This document shows positions 36,109 to 46,440 of a stretch of 64,000 bases of DNA, piece by piece (positions within the stretch are counted from its first letter, which is position 1; each line of letters begins with the position of its first letter). The DNA comes from Patiria miniata (Eukaryota > Echinodermata > Asteroidea > Valvatida > Asterinidae), in assembly GCF_015706575.1 (NCBI RefSeq), contig NW_024037071.1, forward strand, positions 10,033,774 through 10,097,773, written 5' to 3'. The notes under the pieces are model-generated. The model ran no database searches. It worked only from the letters and a program-made list of their open reading frames with translations, and was not told where the DNA came from. The translations under genes and the position numbers were made by a program.

Positions 36109-36574
36109 CAGAGTATGCCAAAAAAGTGCAACATTCAGAAAACAAATAATTGAAACTGTTCAATGTTCGTTCTTCAATATATTATATAGCGGCTAATTCT
36201 CAATCAACTCCTTTTTACCTCATACCATTTGGGTCCCTAGATCCAGAAATACAAACAATTAAGTGAAAGGGTGTAAATGTTACTTGGGCCTGGCACTCTC
36301 TCCCGTGATGTCACCAACTTCAATGCCTATCAATGCATATTAATACTTAACCCAGATTCAGCATGTCCAGGTGAGAGTGGCCCAAGTACGGTACACCCTT
36401 TCACTTAATTGATTGTATTTCTGGATCTAGGGACCCCAATAGAATGGAGTAAAAAAGGAGTGGATTGAGAAAAAGTCAGGCTTTAAGGTAATATATATTT
36501 TCATTTAAGAAAAAAAAACTTTAAACAATTTGAATTATTTGTTTTCTGAATGTTGCACTTTTTGGCACACTCTG
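36109..36574. mobile_element. Fold-back mariner-like MITE with TA duplication
   Basis: CAGAGTATGCCAAAAAAGTG at the left pairs with CACTTTTTGGCACACTCTG at the right, flanked by TA (36107 and 36575). The inverted homology continues inward through ATTCAGAAAACAAATAATT and CTAGATCCAGAAATACAA. 466 bp, non-coding. Confidence 0.85.
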
Positions 36575-36689
36575 TATTCAGATCTATGTGAACTCGCTGA
36601 GATATGACATCAAGGGATTCCTAAAAGGAAACAGTCGTCGGATAGTTCTAACTCCCGGGTCACATTGAACCCGGACTGATCCGGGTCAT

Positions 36690-36848
36690 GTTATAATCTG
36701 ATACTTTTCCGGGTCAAGATGACACTTTTCCGGGTCAAAATGACACTTTTTCGGGTCAAAATTGACACTTCTCTTGATCATTGTCCGGGTCATTTTGAAG
36801 GCGGAAAAAAAGTGTCATTTTGGATCCGGAAAAGTATCAGGTTATCAC
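36690..36848. mobile_element. CCGGGTCAAAATGACAC-type inverted-repeat element, copy 1
   Basis: Ends TAATCTGATACTTTTCCGG and CCGGAAAAGTATCAGGTTA are inverted repeats. Inside, TGACACTTTTCCGGGTCAAA repeats in tandem. Same family as 45980-46179. Confidence 0.6.
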
Positions 36849-36909
36849 AATAGCATGACATAGATTCTGGTCAAATACCCAGGATTATTTTTAGTGTAGT
36901 GCATTCAAT

Positions 36910-37015
36910 TTGTGGTGAATTTGTGGTTTGAGTTGGTCAGTGTTGCATTTTTCAAGAAAGTCTCCATTTGGATAAGATGTTGTATAGGAGGTCGTGGGTT
37001 CGAGTCCCACCCAAG
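36910..37015 (+). mobile_element. tRNA-derived SINE fragment
   Basis: GTGGGTTCGAGTCCCACCC (36994-37012) is a near-ideal pol III B box with paired T arm. The upstream half is a weak A-box-like TTGAGTTGGTCAGTG. No acceptor-stem pairing, so not a functional tRNA. Confidence 0.5.
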
Positions 37016-37560
37016 TAACTGCCAATTCAATTCTCGCCATCTGTCTGACAGCACTGAAGTATACAGTGCGTACACTGTACATCGGTGACGGGGCAGCATG
37101 AAATATTCCATCTCATCACGAAACATTTGGTTACCATTTCAACTGACATAGGCACTTTGTCACAAACCTGACGGAACGGTGTTTTTCCCCTTCAAAATGT
37201 CGTGTTATGTTGGGTTTACTTTGAAGTACAAACAATTTAAGACAATTCTCCATCAGAAATTTATTCGTTGAAACGTCACTCTGTTGTGGCAGGGTCCGAA
37301 GTGAACTGTTTGTCCGAAGTTCACGATACAGTAGCACGGGGAACTTCGCGCACACCATGGAACACATTACAGCCTGCAGTTAATTGTAAATCAGCGATTT
37401 TCGTCTCTTAACTTTGTAGATTGGTAAGCCTTACATAAGATGATATTCAAGTGACTAACTTTATATTTCAACCGAACCATGTACAAGGGCCAGTTGCACT
37501 ATATACTCATGTACTCGTGAGTGGGCTTCCGAAGTTTGGGGACACCGCTGGACGAGTGAT

Positions 37561-37577
37561 AGCGCCCTCGCGCGTTG
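37561..37577 (-). promoter_or_regulatory. Possible CTCF-like site
   Basis: The reverse complement ACGCGCGAGGGCGCT shares the GAGGGCGCT core. Confidence 0.25.
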
Positions 37578-37786
37578 TCCCCTCCCACCACTTATCCAAA
37601 TAAATCGTTGCCTCCGTGCGAGAGTAAAGCCGCCCACGTCTTGCACTCGGGGCCTGCCGTGGTGATTTGATCCATTATTTGGAAATTCGTCCCCGGCCCG
37701 GCTCATCGTTAATTGTTTGTGTGCACGAGGGATGTATACACAAGATTAGTGGACCTCCATCATTATGTTTGTGGATATAAGTCTAA

Positions 37787-37800
37787 TGCGCCCCCTGGGT
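37787..37800 (-). promoter_or_regulatory. Possible CTCF-like site
   Basis: The reverse complement ACCCAGGGGGCGCA contains CCAGGGGGCGC, the vertebrate CTCF core. Confidence 0.3.
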
Positions 37801-39109
37801 CAACCCTCAGTGGAAACCTTTTTTTCTCTCTCCACCAAACCTCGTACCCTTCGCCTGCTCCAGGGTGAAAACCGCACCGAGCGGTGACTGGATTCCCTCC
37901 CGGCGGGGTACCCGCCGTGGAATAATACTCGCCCGCTATTAGGACCGTTTACCGGAATCAAGAGATAGTTGTCGAGACCAGGGGTGGAAAACCCGTTGAA
38001 AAGTAAGCCCAAGTATTTGTTGACATATGGCCCGCCTGCAAATTACTTATCGCAGTGTGCATTCCCTGGGGCCCGCGCGTCAGTCTTAACGCGGACGCAG
38101 CGTGACAGCTCGGCTCGTTTTGGGCATCCCGCCAATCACCGGGGTCCTTACGGATGCCTTCGGCGGAGGCTGGGATGAAAGGCAGTCGGCGATTGGTCGG
38201 AAGGCCGGACACCGGTCAATCTCGTGTCAAGTTCGTTGTGCTGTGCTGTGGTGGATTGGGGCCGGGGACCAGTCACCCTGTCAAAATAGCCTTGAACGAA
38301 GCAGGACCACCCAATCCGTTTTGGCAGCTCCCCTGCTCTGCGTCAAAAAACTCCTTCTCCACTTGTCCTCCCTGACGTCTTCTAAATAAAGACACCCCAA
38401 ACAAGGATTGAGTGTCAGATAAAGATCCCTGTCGTTTACACGAACATTCCACAATCCCGCACAGTAAACAGCAAAATGGCGTATTTTTCAGTGAAGAATA
38501 TGGTTATCCTCAGAAAGTAGCGTCCAGAAAGTTTGGGAGATCTCTCTCCCCTCCATGTTCTCGCCTGAAGTTTACGATGCTCCACTCCACTAATTAATTG
38601 GGTTATTTATTTGGTTTGGTCGGGGCTAATATATCCCTTCTCACTCATTAACTCCAGTGTAAGTGGTCATTTATCTTCACTTCTACAGTCAGCACCCTGT
38701 TTTTCGGGCCGGAATAATAATGTGGGTTTTAACCGCTCTTGTCAAAACAGTCAGTCACAGGGTGCGGTTTGGGGTGAGTCGAGTGACGGCCCCCAAAGTC
38801 AGTGACTTTTCACCTGGGCTTGTGAGCCTTCGTTGTGAACAAACAGACAATCTCCAGATTAATCCTTAATAAGTCCAACCAACTCTGTCTTTGTCCACTG
38901 TTTTTTGTCTAGTTCCTTGTTTTTCTTGTTTGTTTTCTCTGAGAATGTTTATAGCCTTGCGTGGCTTTGTTCTGGCCATGTGGGGGACCTCCATTAAAAC
39001 TTTCAAACATCGTCAGCAAGTCCAAGTCAAAAGAGACCATAAACTGAAGGTAATGTGTTCCGAATTTATCACAAATTGTAACGAACGCCCCCCCCCCCCC
39101 AAAAAAAAA

Positions 39110-39370
39110 TCCCCAATCTAGCTTTCAGGAGACGGGGGCCGTGATATGAAGGGGAGTGAGAGATGGCGTGTCGACGGGACATGCCCCTATAAATTTTGAT
39201 ATCTAGGATGCTTGCTCCTGCATTCTAAGACAATTGAGAATACATTTAGGAACTTTAGCCTTCCATTTATTACTTTTGGCCCTAATTAAATCGTATCATA
39301 AAATTAGTCAGCGGCTGAACGGGGGGGGGGGGGGGTTCAACCCCCAAATCCCCCTCTGGATTTCCCATGG
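39110..39370. mobile_element. CAGGGGCAGATCTAG-type MITE remnant, copy 2
   Basis: CTTGCTCCTGCATTCTAAGA ... CATTTAGGAACTT ... AGCGGCTGAACGGGGGG matches the right half of 22959-23544. The left terminus is decayed. Confidence 0.55.
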
Positions 39371-40483
39371 CCCCATCCCGCTGTTAAACCTAGTTCCATG
39401 AAGCTAGGCAACGCGTCAAAAGGGATAATAGGCAAAAGGATAATAGGCAAACAAAGTAAAGTGCCACCAAGCGACGAAGTCGTGAAGAAAGGTTCGAATT
39501 CGGGTGAGGATAAACAATAAAAAATTAATTATGATCGTCAAAACTATAAATTATGAATCGCTGCATTCAACTGTTTCCCATACTTGGGGAAATATGAGTG
39601 ACATGCGTGACACCGTGTAGGGAACCAGGGGGTTCGACTTGTCACGGACATCAACTACTCGTTTTGACGGATTGCGACATGACACGCATGCATGACAGGC
39701 AGGCCTGTCGCGCCCGCCGTGTAGCTGCTGACCAACAAGGGCCCAACCCCGCGTCCCGGGTTATGTGCACTGGCAAATCAATTAGATTGAATTGCTACCA
39801 CTTAGGCCGCAATTCAGACAATTGGATAAGGTGGGAGATAATCCGTCACTGAGGTACAGCCCGCGGGGCCAGCCCCCCTTTTTTATTACTCTACACCAAT
39901 CACTTGAAGTATTGAGGTTTATCTCTCAACATTGCACTGGTTCTCTCGCCTTGTGTGGTTTGGCTGTTTTGTTTTCCTTCCTCGATATCTTCTTGACGGG
40001 TGTACAGCTCAATGTGCATTGTTTAACGGAGGGGTAGTTGCTTAACGACTCGTAGCCAATGAGAGGCCCGTGTGAGAGTCTTGCTTAATTGCACCGATCT
40101 GCTTGGGCCCCCCTGCGATCGCTAACTTAACTCTCACCAGGCTGTCACTCTCGCTCATAACCAGTCGATTTGCTCAGTGATTAGCTGCTGCGAAGCTTAC
40201 ACTGTGAGTCTCTAATGAGTGATGGTCATTGCGTGAAAACACGGGAATTGTGACAGGCGGGTTTGTTACGCCAAGGAGCCAGAGACTGGTCATCATTATC
40301 TTCATGGTTCAGTTTGACTGTGGATTTCGAGGCTAACACATCACCAGCAACATACAGAACTTGTGTACCGCTATCACTTTCGTCTGGAACTTACTGTTGG
40401 GACTAAGCGTACAACTATACATCACCGGTGCCGTGAAGTATTGAACCGGGCAACAAAACCGACGAAGCGAGAAGCCACACACC
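39371..40483. promoter_or_regulatory. NK3 proximal upstream region
   Basis: The approximately 1.1 kb before the NK3 ATG is unique-looking and contains the promoter and 5' UTR by position. One TCAAGTG-type site lies in reverse at 39901-39907. No TATA box or initiator is convincing. A B-box-like GGTTCGAATTC at 39492 may mark a SINE scrap. Confidence 0.3.
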
Positions 40484-40982
40484 ATGGTCGGCTCGGGAGT
40501 CTCCCGTGTCAACGGCTCGCTCACTCCCTTCACTATCCTGGACATTCTCGGTGGCCGTGGGCGGAGCAGCAAGAGCAACCGGACCGATGCCGAACCGCCT
40601 AAAGAGGAGGTGTCACCGAAGCCGTACCGGCGAGTGTCGGCGGCGACGACAGAGCACTCCGCGGGTTTGAAGATGCGGACTGTCCCCGTGCCTGAAAGGC
40701 TTGACTCGCTATACCATCCGTCGGTGGTGGTACGGCACACTGAACAGATATCCCTTGAGCATTTTGCCCATCATCATCATCATCGTCATCTTCATTCTCA
40801 CCACAATCAAATTCCAAGAGAAGAGTTGGCAGGATGCCGATACACGGACAGGGTGTGCACCGACGAAAAGGAAGGTTTAAAGCGTGACATAATTTCCCCA
40901 CACCATCGCCGAGAGGTACCTACGGAAAACCCTTCGAGAGGAGAGGAGAATGAGCGACCGGAGTCACGTCTAGTCGATACAG
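40484..40982 (+). CDS. NK3: NK3/bagpipe (Nkx3-2-type) homeobox gene, exon 1
   Basis: First coding exon of an NK3/bagpipe transcription factor (nuclear homeodomain protein; visceral muscle and skeletal or pharyngeal roles in known orthologues). It encodes residues 1-166 plus one base of codon 167. The start lies in a strong Kozak context (ACCATGG). TPFTILDIL at residues 14-22 is the TN/eh1-like repressor motif at the position normal for NK3 proteins. The middle is charged and has a histidine-rich stretch (residues 95-107). The exon ends at ATACAG|GTATGT (donor at 40983), and the phase fits the acceptor at 42578 precisely. Reading on into the intron stops at about 41021. Assignment rests on the join to the homeodomain exon plus the TN motif; the rest of the exon is poorly conserved in this family. 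Confidence 0.9.
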
Positions 40983-42578
40983 GTATGTACCCCGATACTT
41001 CAAGGATTTATTTTAAAAGTTGAAGACATGAAAAGGGAATCTTGAAATTAAAATATAGGAGAAATGGAACTGAATGATGAATCAACACTTGACTTTCCTG
41101 TCAACTAATTTACTCACCATAACAGCGGAAATCTTACTTAGACTGTATTCAACAAGGCCTTAAGGGCTTAATAATAGGGACCGTGGCTTTTTGTCACACT
41201 ACACCATTGATATAATTGATCACCACCTTTTGTTTTGACTGTATAGTATATATGAACCTGGTAATGATGATGCCCCACATCTGATGAAGTAGTTTTCACT
41301 TTATAGTTATTAATTTGAAGTGCTACCTTATACTTTTCTTTTGGATTCACGAAAGTTACAATTTTTATATAAATTTAAGCCTCTCTTTTCAATACATCTG
41401 CTTCCCGACAAACCTATTTTTCCTTTGAATGGCATTTTTTTTTCAAATATAAAGTTAGATCTACGAGGCTATCAGCAAATTTTTTTTAGTAAACTTTTGA
41501 GAATCAAAAATTTCCTTCAACACCATATACGACAATTCTCATGAAAATGTTTCGAATTCATTGATGACCATTTCGGACAAGCAAGTACCAAAAAATCTCC
41601 GTGCGCAGTAAATTTCCCTGCTTTTTATTTATACCAAATTAGCCTATATGGAAAAAAACACGATAAGGCCAAGAAAAAAACACCAGGTGATCGTCCGGTT
41701 TTTTTTTTTTAAAGGGAGGATGAGGGCCTTTTTATTATTTTTTTTATTTTATAAATAAGCTAAAATAGCCGTATTTAAGTTGCACGATATGTGCCTTAAA
41801 AAGGAGGAGGACCTTTTTATTTGAGATTTCTGGGTAGTTGTCTATTAGTTGATGACCACAAAACCTTCTTTAAGTGCTTATTGAACATTAGTAAAGCTAT
41901 GAGAAGCATCTCAACTTCTGAAACGTCTACTAAACAATGTTATGGCTGAAATTTAACAAAATCCAAAAATCGATGCAGCCTCAAAAACTCGGGCGGGGAC
42001 GATCAACTGGTATTTTGTTTTGACTTGGCCCAATTATCGTTGAAATACAGAACCAAATCAACAGATGATTTATCATCCTAACATAACATAATTGTGTGTT
42101 TATATTCAGTCGTTGTTTTGATTAAAGATGTGTAAAGGCTTTTGTTCAAATGTTCAAAGTAATATTAATAAAGAAGTTTCACGAGTGTGTGCCTGCTATA
42201 CGCACTATGGTGTAAATATTAATTATAATTATCGAGTCGAGTCATTGACAATTAAATTCTGAATGAATTTACAACAGCTTTCGCCTGTCTAGTCCGGCTG
42301 TTTTGCCTCACAGCCCGCTATACATGACATCCCACATCCGATTTTTACTGCCGGAGAACGTGGTTCCGTGCGGTTGGTTGATCGAACTCAGCGCCTCTCC
42401 TCGGCCAAGCAAACATACCATGCTATGCCCAGCATCGCCCATCTCGCTCGCTGACGCTGGACCACCAAGAGTTAGAGTTTGTTTAACGGTTAAGAGCGTG
42501 CTCACGCTTCCCCAGGAGGTTGTCAGATTTGATTACATCTCGTATTTTTTTCTTTCTTTTTCTCTATTTTATGATCAG
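40983..42578 (+). other. NK3 intron 1 (phase 1)
   Basis: The 1596-bp intron has donor GTATGT and acceptor TTTATGATCAG. It is phase 1 and sits between the TN motif and the homeodomain, like the NK4 intron. AT-rich, with one reverse TCAAGTG at 41088-41094. The part at 42290-42500 is more GC-balanced than the rest and may be regulatory; I see no coding exon in it. Confidence 0.85.
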
Positions 42579-43078
42579 ATGATCGAGTGATAGCTGAGAT
42601 GTTGGAGGAAGAAGATGAAAAGTCCCAGCAGTCGCCAGCCTCGGCGACCTCAGCGGCCGGGCAGAAGGAAGGCCGCAAGAAGCGCTCCCGGGCCGCCTTC
42701 TCCCACGCCCAGGTCTTCGAGCTGGAGCGGCGCTTCGGCCATCAGCGCTACCTGTCCGGGCCCGAGCGCGCCGATCTGGCCGCCGCCTTGAAACTCACCG
42801 AGCAGCAGGTCAAGATCTGGTTCCAGAACCGGCGCTACAAGACCAAGCGGAAGCAGATGGCTGTCGACATGATGTCCCCGCCGCCGGCCAAGAAAGTGGC
42901 CGTCAAGGTGCTGTTCAGGGACCCCCACGCCCAGCCCCTGTTCTACCCGGACAGCGGCCTGCCGTTGCCCACCTCTCCCGCCGCTTACCACGGACTTATC
43001 GGCCAGTTCGGCTGCCATGCCTACCCTCCAATGTGCCACTCGCACTATCCTTTAAATGGCCTTTTGTTTGGCCAGTAA
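42579..43078 (+). CDS. NK3: NK3/bagpipe (Nkx3-2-type) homeobox gene, exon 2 with homeodomain
   Basis: Terminal exon. With exon 1 it forms 999 coding bases including TAA, a 332-aa protein. The acceptor is a long T-rich tract and ATGATCAG at 42578. An acidic stretch (EEEDEKS) precedes the homeodomain at residues 200-259 (42677-42856), which begins [20 protein letters not shown] and contains [15 protein letters not shown], with Trp48, Asn51 and Tyr54. The sequence is diagnostic for NK3: [27 protein letters not shown] and the post-homeodomain motif [11 protein letters not shown] (residues 271-281), all nearly as in vertebrate NKX3-2. A short hydrophobic/aromatic tail ends LLFGQ. The neighbouring NK4 gene supports the identity. 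GC-rich relative to its flanks. Confidence 0.97.
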
Positions 43079-43734
43079 CTTTGCTATTTTGGCCGCTAAC
43101 ATGGCCACTTACCAAAGAACGCCGTAAAATGGATCAAATGGACAGACAGTATAATGAATTGAAAGTTGATGATTCTATTGTATATTATCCAAAATATGAA
43201 CCAGCATTTGACCATGAAACTGATGCGTAATGATAGAGTAATGCTACGACATTCTTTCGATATATTGCTGGGCTTGAACAGTATTCTATACTATTCCACA
43301 AGAGGCTTCTAATTCTTCCCCTTTTTTACATTTTTGGCACATCGACTACGCATTCTTTTTTTTACAGAGACAAAAAAAAACAAATTCCGAAAAAGGTTAC
43401 AGTTAATGGTCGAGCAATTGTACATTACTTCTCTGACAAGTGAAAAGGATACTCTGTAATTATCACACACTTGAAAACAGATATCATATAATGATATAAT
43501 TCATTACATTAAGACAGAAAAAGTTCTTGATTAACACTCCATACACCTTTCTGTTTCTGGCAAATTGTTTCTTTCCTTTTTCTTCTCCTGACGGATTTAT
43601 AAAATTTAAAAACCGACTGTCAAACCGTTTTCGACCAATCGTATTATATTGTCGTGGTAATTAATAGTACTGTAATATTGTACAAACAAATGTTTAAAAA
43701 TATTGATATATCCTTATTGTCATGTACGAATAAA
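43079..43734 (+). other. Probable NK3 3' UTR with AATAAA at 43729
   Basis: AT-rich non-coding sequence after the NK3 stop, ending at a consensus AATAAA (43729-43734) in transcribed orientation, which implies a 3' UTR of about 0.65 kb. No repeat family recognised in it. Confidence 0.45.
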
Positions 43735-44532
43735 GTCTGTGAATAGTAGGCATAAAATTGTATATAAACTTTTTTGGAAGTGTATAACAAGTGAAGTGAT
43801 ATTGCCTTGGACAATTTGTCTTTTTTTAGCATGATTGGGTCGTGGTTAATATACGAAGCGATTAGCTGATTCTGTGGCGGCACTCAAGAAAATAAATACT
43901 CGCTCACTCGGTCCGTAATTTATCGGCGAGTGGTGTATGTAAGGACCGCCGAAGTGCCGCGTTGCGGCCGTGTGTGCGTGGGGGTTCTGCCCCGTCGTTC
44001 GTGACACTACCCAGCCACGGCTCCCAACTTGAACTTGGCACTTAACACTTCTCTCGCGGAATGACGGGGCGTTATTGTTTATTGGGCTGAAGTGCATGTA
44101 CATCTCCGCCGTGTGGTATTTGCCACACATTATTGATACACATCAGAAAAGTGGGTTTTTTTCTCTGTGTGGTTTATTTAGGGGTGGGAAGGGGAATGCA
44201 ACGTGACAAGTTCAGGAAGAATCTACTCACGGCATGTCATGTTCTAGTCGTGCTTGCCCACAAAAGTTGACCTTTTCGCGGTTAATTTAAGACACCAGAG
44301 AGCAAGTGACAAATTGTCAAACTTTTACGATTTCCAACACTTAACTGTAGACATGAGCAGTAAATTTCGGTACTTTGGTCATCCCCCCCCCATCTTCCGG
44401 TTAAATTGCAAATGGGACAGGATCCGACTAAACAGTGACAAAATAACGAATGCCTTCGTCATACTCCACTGCGATAATTTGAGGATGGATAACTTAAGAT
44501 AGACTTGTTATTGACCCTCGGTGGCTAATCTA
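43735..44532. other. Intergenic, nothing recognised
   Basis: 43840-44130 is GC-richer and unique-looking. No exon supported. Confidence 0.4.
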
Positions 44533-44997
44533 CAGGGTGAGTCAAAAAACGAAACCCAAATGTCGGGACCACTGTTTTAGTGATGTTCCACATGTAGCTC
44601 TTTAAAAATGTAGGAAAGAGAAAGCCCAATTCATAAGCTTTCTTTTAGTACGAGAATCATTCAAATCACTTATGTACTTTTTAAGTTACGGAGTTTTAAA
44701 CACAACCACCGTTTTAAAGTTCTGTCCACGGATCACAAAAAAAGGGTGCGTTCTTTCAGCAAAACGAAAACAATTCACACACATCCTTTTTGTGATTTCG
44801 TGGACAGAACCTTAAAACGGCGGTTATGTTTAAAACTCCGTAACTTGAAAAGTACATAAGTGATTTGAATGATTCTTGTACTAAAAGAAAGCTTATGAAT
44901 TGGGCTTTCATATTCTACATTTTGAACGTGCTACATGCAGAACTTCACTACAACAATGGTCCCGACATTTGGGTTTTGCTTTTTTTGACTCACCCTG
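44533..44997. mobile_element. Fold-back Tc1/mariner-like MITE, copy 2
   Basis: CAGGGTGAGTCAAAAAACG at the left pairs with TTTTTTGACTCACCCTG at the right, TA flanks at 44531 and 44998. Long inverted arms share CCCAATTCATAAGCTTTCTT and GTTACGGAGTTTTAAACA. Same family as 26166-26618 and better preserved. Confidence 0.88.
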
Positions 44998-45979
44998 TAC
45001 TTTGAGCAGTGGCCAGTACGAAGTCACTGCATGGTGAAATCCAAAGCAGAAAGGGTTTTTTTTTTGGGGGGGGGGGATATGTAATCTGTTTTGAATGTCT
45101 TCGAAGGAACACGGATGATTTCGGTAATATAGGCTACCCACCTGAGCACCGGTTTTAAAATGTAATACACACTAACGCAAAGCCGGTATCATATGAAATT
45201 TGGACTCCAATGAAAGCTGGTCTTATATTGACTCTATAGTCACGCGTTACTTTTCCCTGTCCTAATTATCGTCACGCAGGCATGCGCAATACAACCATGA
45301 GTCAGTATTCCACAGAGTCCAAATTCCACACACCTGTCTCAGCTTCAGTCACGCATATCAATTACTACGGTGTCCCAGACCGATTCTGACACTGTATTAT
45401 ACCGTGACCACGTTGAGCTTTCCTTCTATAGCGGGTGTCAACATTATATACACATTCAACTTGTTTTGTAAATTGTCTACACTGACCTATGAGGTTTAAG
45501 ACAAATGGTTTCAAGTGGATTTTTGGAACCGGTCCTGTCTTATACACCGTAAAACTGATGTCAGGATGGACTGCAAAAAAAAACAAACAAACAAACAAAA
45601 AACAGGAAAATTTGACTAGCGTTAGCGGGTGCAACTGAATATCAGTCCAAAAATTACCACTGACTGGGGAATCTACGGTGAATGGGACTCCATTTTGGAA
45701 TCCGTCGGCGTCAGCTCGTCAATTATCAAGAACTAGAGAAAACAGTCAGTATTTGGATTTCCAGCTACCTATTTCCAGGTTGTTTTCCTCGTATATGGTC
45801 ATGTTTCCGGGCAATTGAAACTGAAACTTTGATTTTAATTTCAACTGATGCTATAGGCCTACAGAAACCCATAGCCTACTAATACCAGATCACCTGAAGC
45901 ATTTTATAGAATATCCTTGACCAAATAGAAACGTACAACGCTAAAAAGTCCCATGGCAGATTGACCCGGAATCCGGCTT
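44998..45979. other. Intergenic, nothing recognised
   Basis: A T/G run at 45055-45077 and a short inverted pair (AAATTTGGACTCC 45198, GAGTCCAAATTCC 45316). No gene. Confidence 0.4.
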
Positions 45980-46179
45980 CTATTTGGTCTATACTTTTCC
46001 GGGTCAAAATGACACTTTTTCTGGCCACAAAAATGACTCTTTCCGGGTCAAAAATAACACTTTTCTGGGTCAAAAAAATGACACTTTTCCGGGTTACGGT
46101 GACACTTCTCTGGATCATTTTGGCAAAAGTAATTTTGACAAAGAAAAGTGTCAAGTTTTGACCCCGAAATACCAAATAG
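45980..46179. mobile_element. CCGGGTCAAAATGACAC-type element, copy 2
   Basis: CTATTTGGT at the start and ACCAAATAG at the end are perfect inverted repeats. Internally TGACACTTTTCCGGGTCAAA repeats about five times in variants. It opens frames on both strands that are repeat artefacts. Confidence 0.65.
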
Positions 46180-46249
46180 AGTCTGGGTCTGAGTCAAATT
46201 TGATCTTGGACTTTTCAGAGTGTATAGATGAAAGTAATGTTTGGAAAAA

Positions 46250-46440
46250 AACACTGTAAGTTGTAGTAGAGTAACTTGCGATGGATCACAAGTAAATCGC
46301 AAGTCATTTCACAAAGTCCAGTCACAAGTAACAGGGGATGAACACTCTGATACGTTGCCTTTGTCACATATCATTTGAATACTTTGACTTGTGATGGACT
46401 TGCGATCGGACTTGTGATCCATTACGGGTTTCTTCGCGGC
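46250..46440. repeat. ACTTGTGATGGACTTGCGATC repeat block, shared with 59220-59340
   Basis: GATGGATCACAAGT and ACTTGTGATGGACTTGCGAT alternate in both orientations. GTCCAGTCACAAGTAACAGG recurs as GTCCAATCACAAGTAACAGG at 59259. Confidence 0.5.

Larger units (their letters stand above)
37016..39109. other. NK3 upstream intergenic, candidate regulatory DNA
   Basis: Mostly unique-looking, GC-balanced DNA (37450-38400 in particular), with two CTCF-like motifs at 37561 and 37787. The 60-95 codon frames overlap on both strands and carry no motif. Confidence 0.4.

Noticed and set aside
36905..37126. Minus-strand frame containing GWDSNPRPP
   Set aside because: That peptide is the typical antisense translation of a tRNA B box (GGGTTCGAGTCCC), marking a SINE.
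42650..43045. 131-codon minus-strand frame opposite NK3 exon 2
   Set aside because: Antisense shadow of the homeodomain exon.
45879..46302. Frames with repeated KSVIF/KMTLF peptides on both strands
   Set aside because: Produced by the TGACACTTTTCCGGGTCAAA tandem repeat, not a repeat protein.
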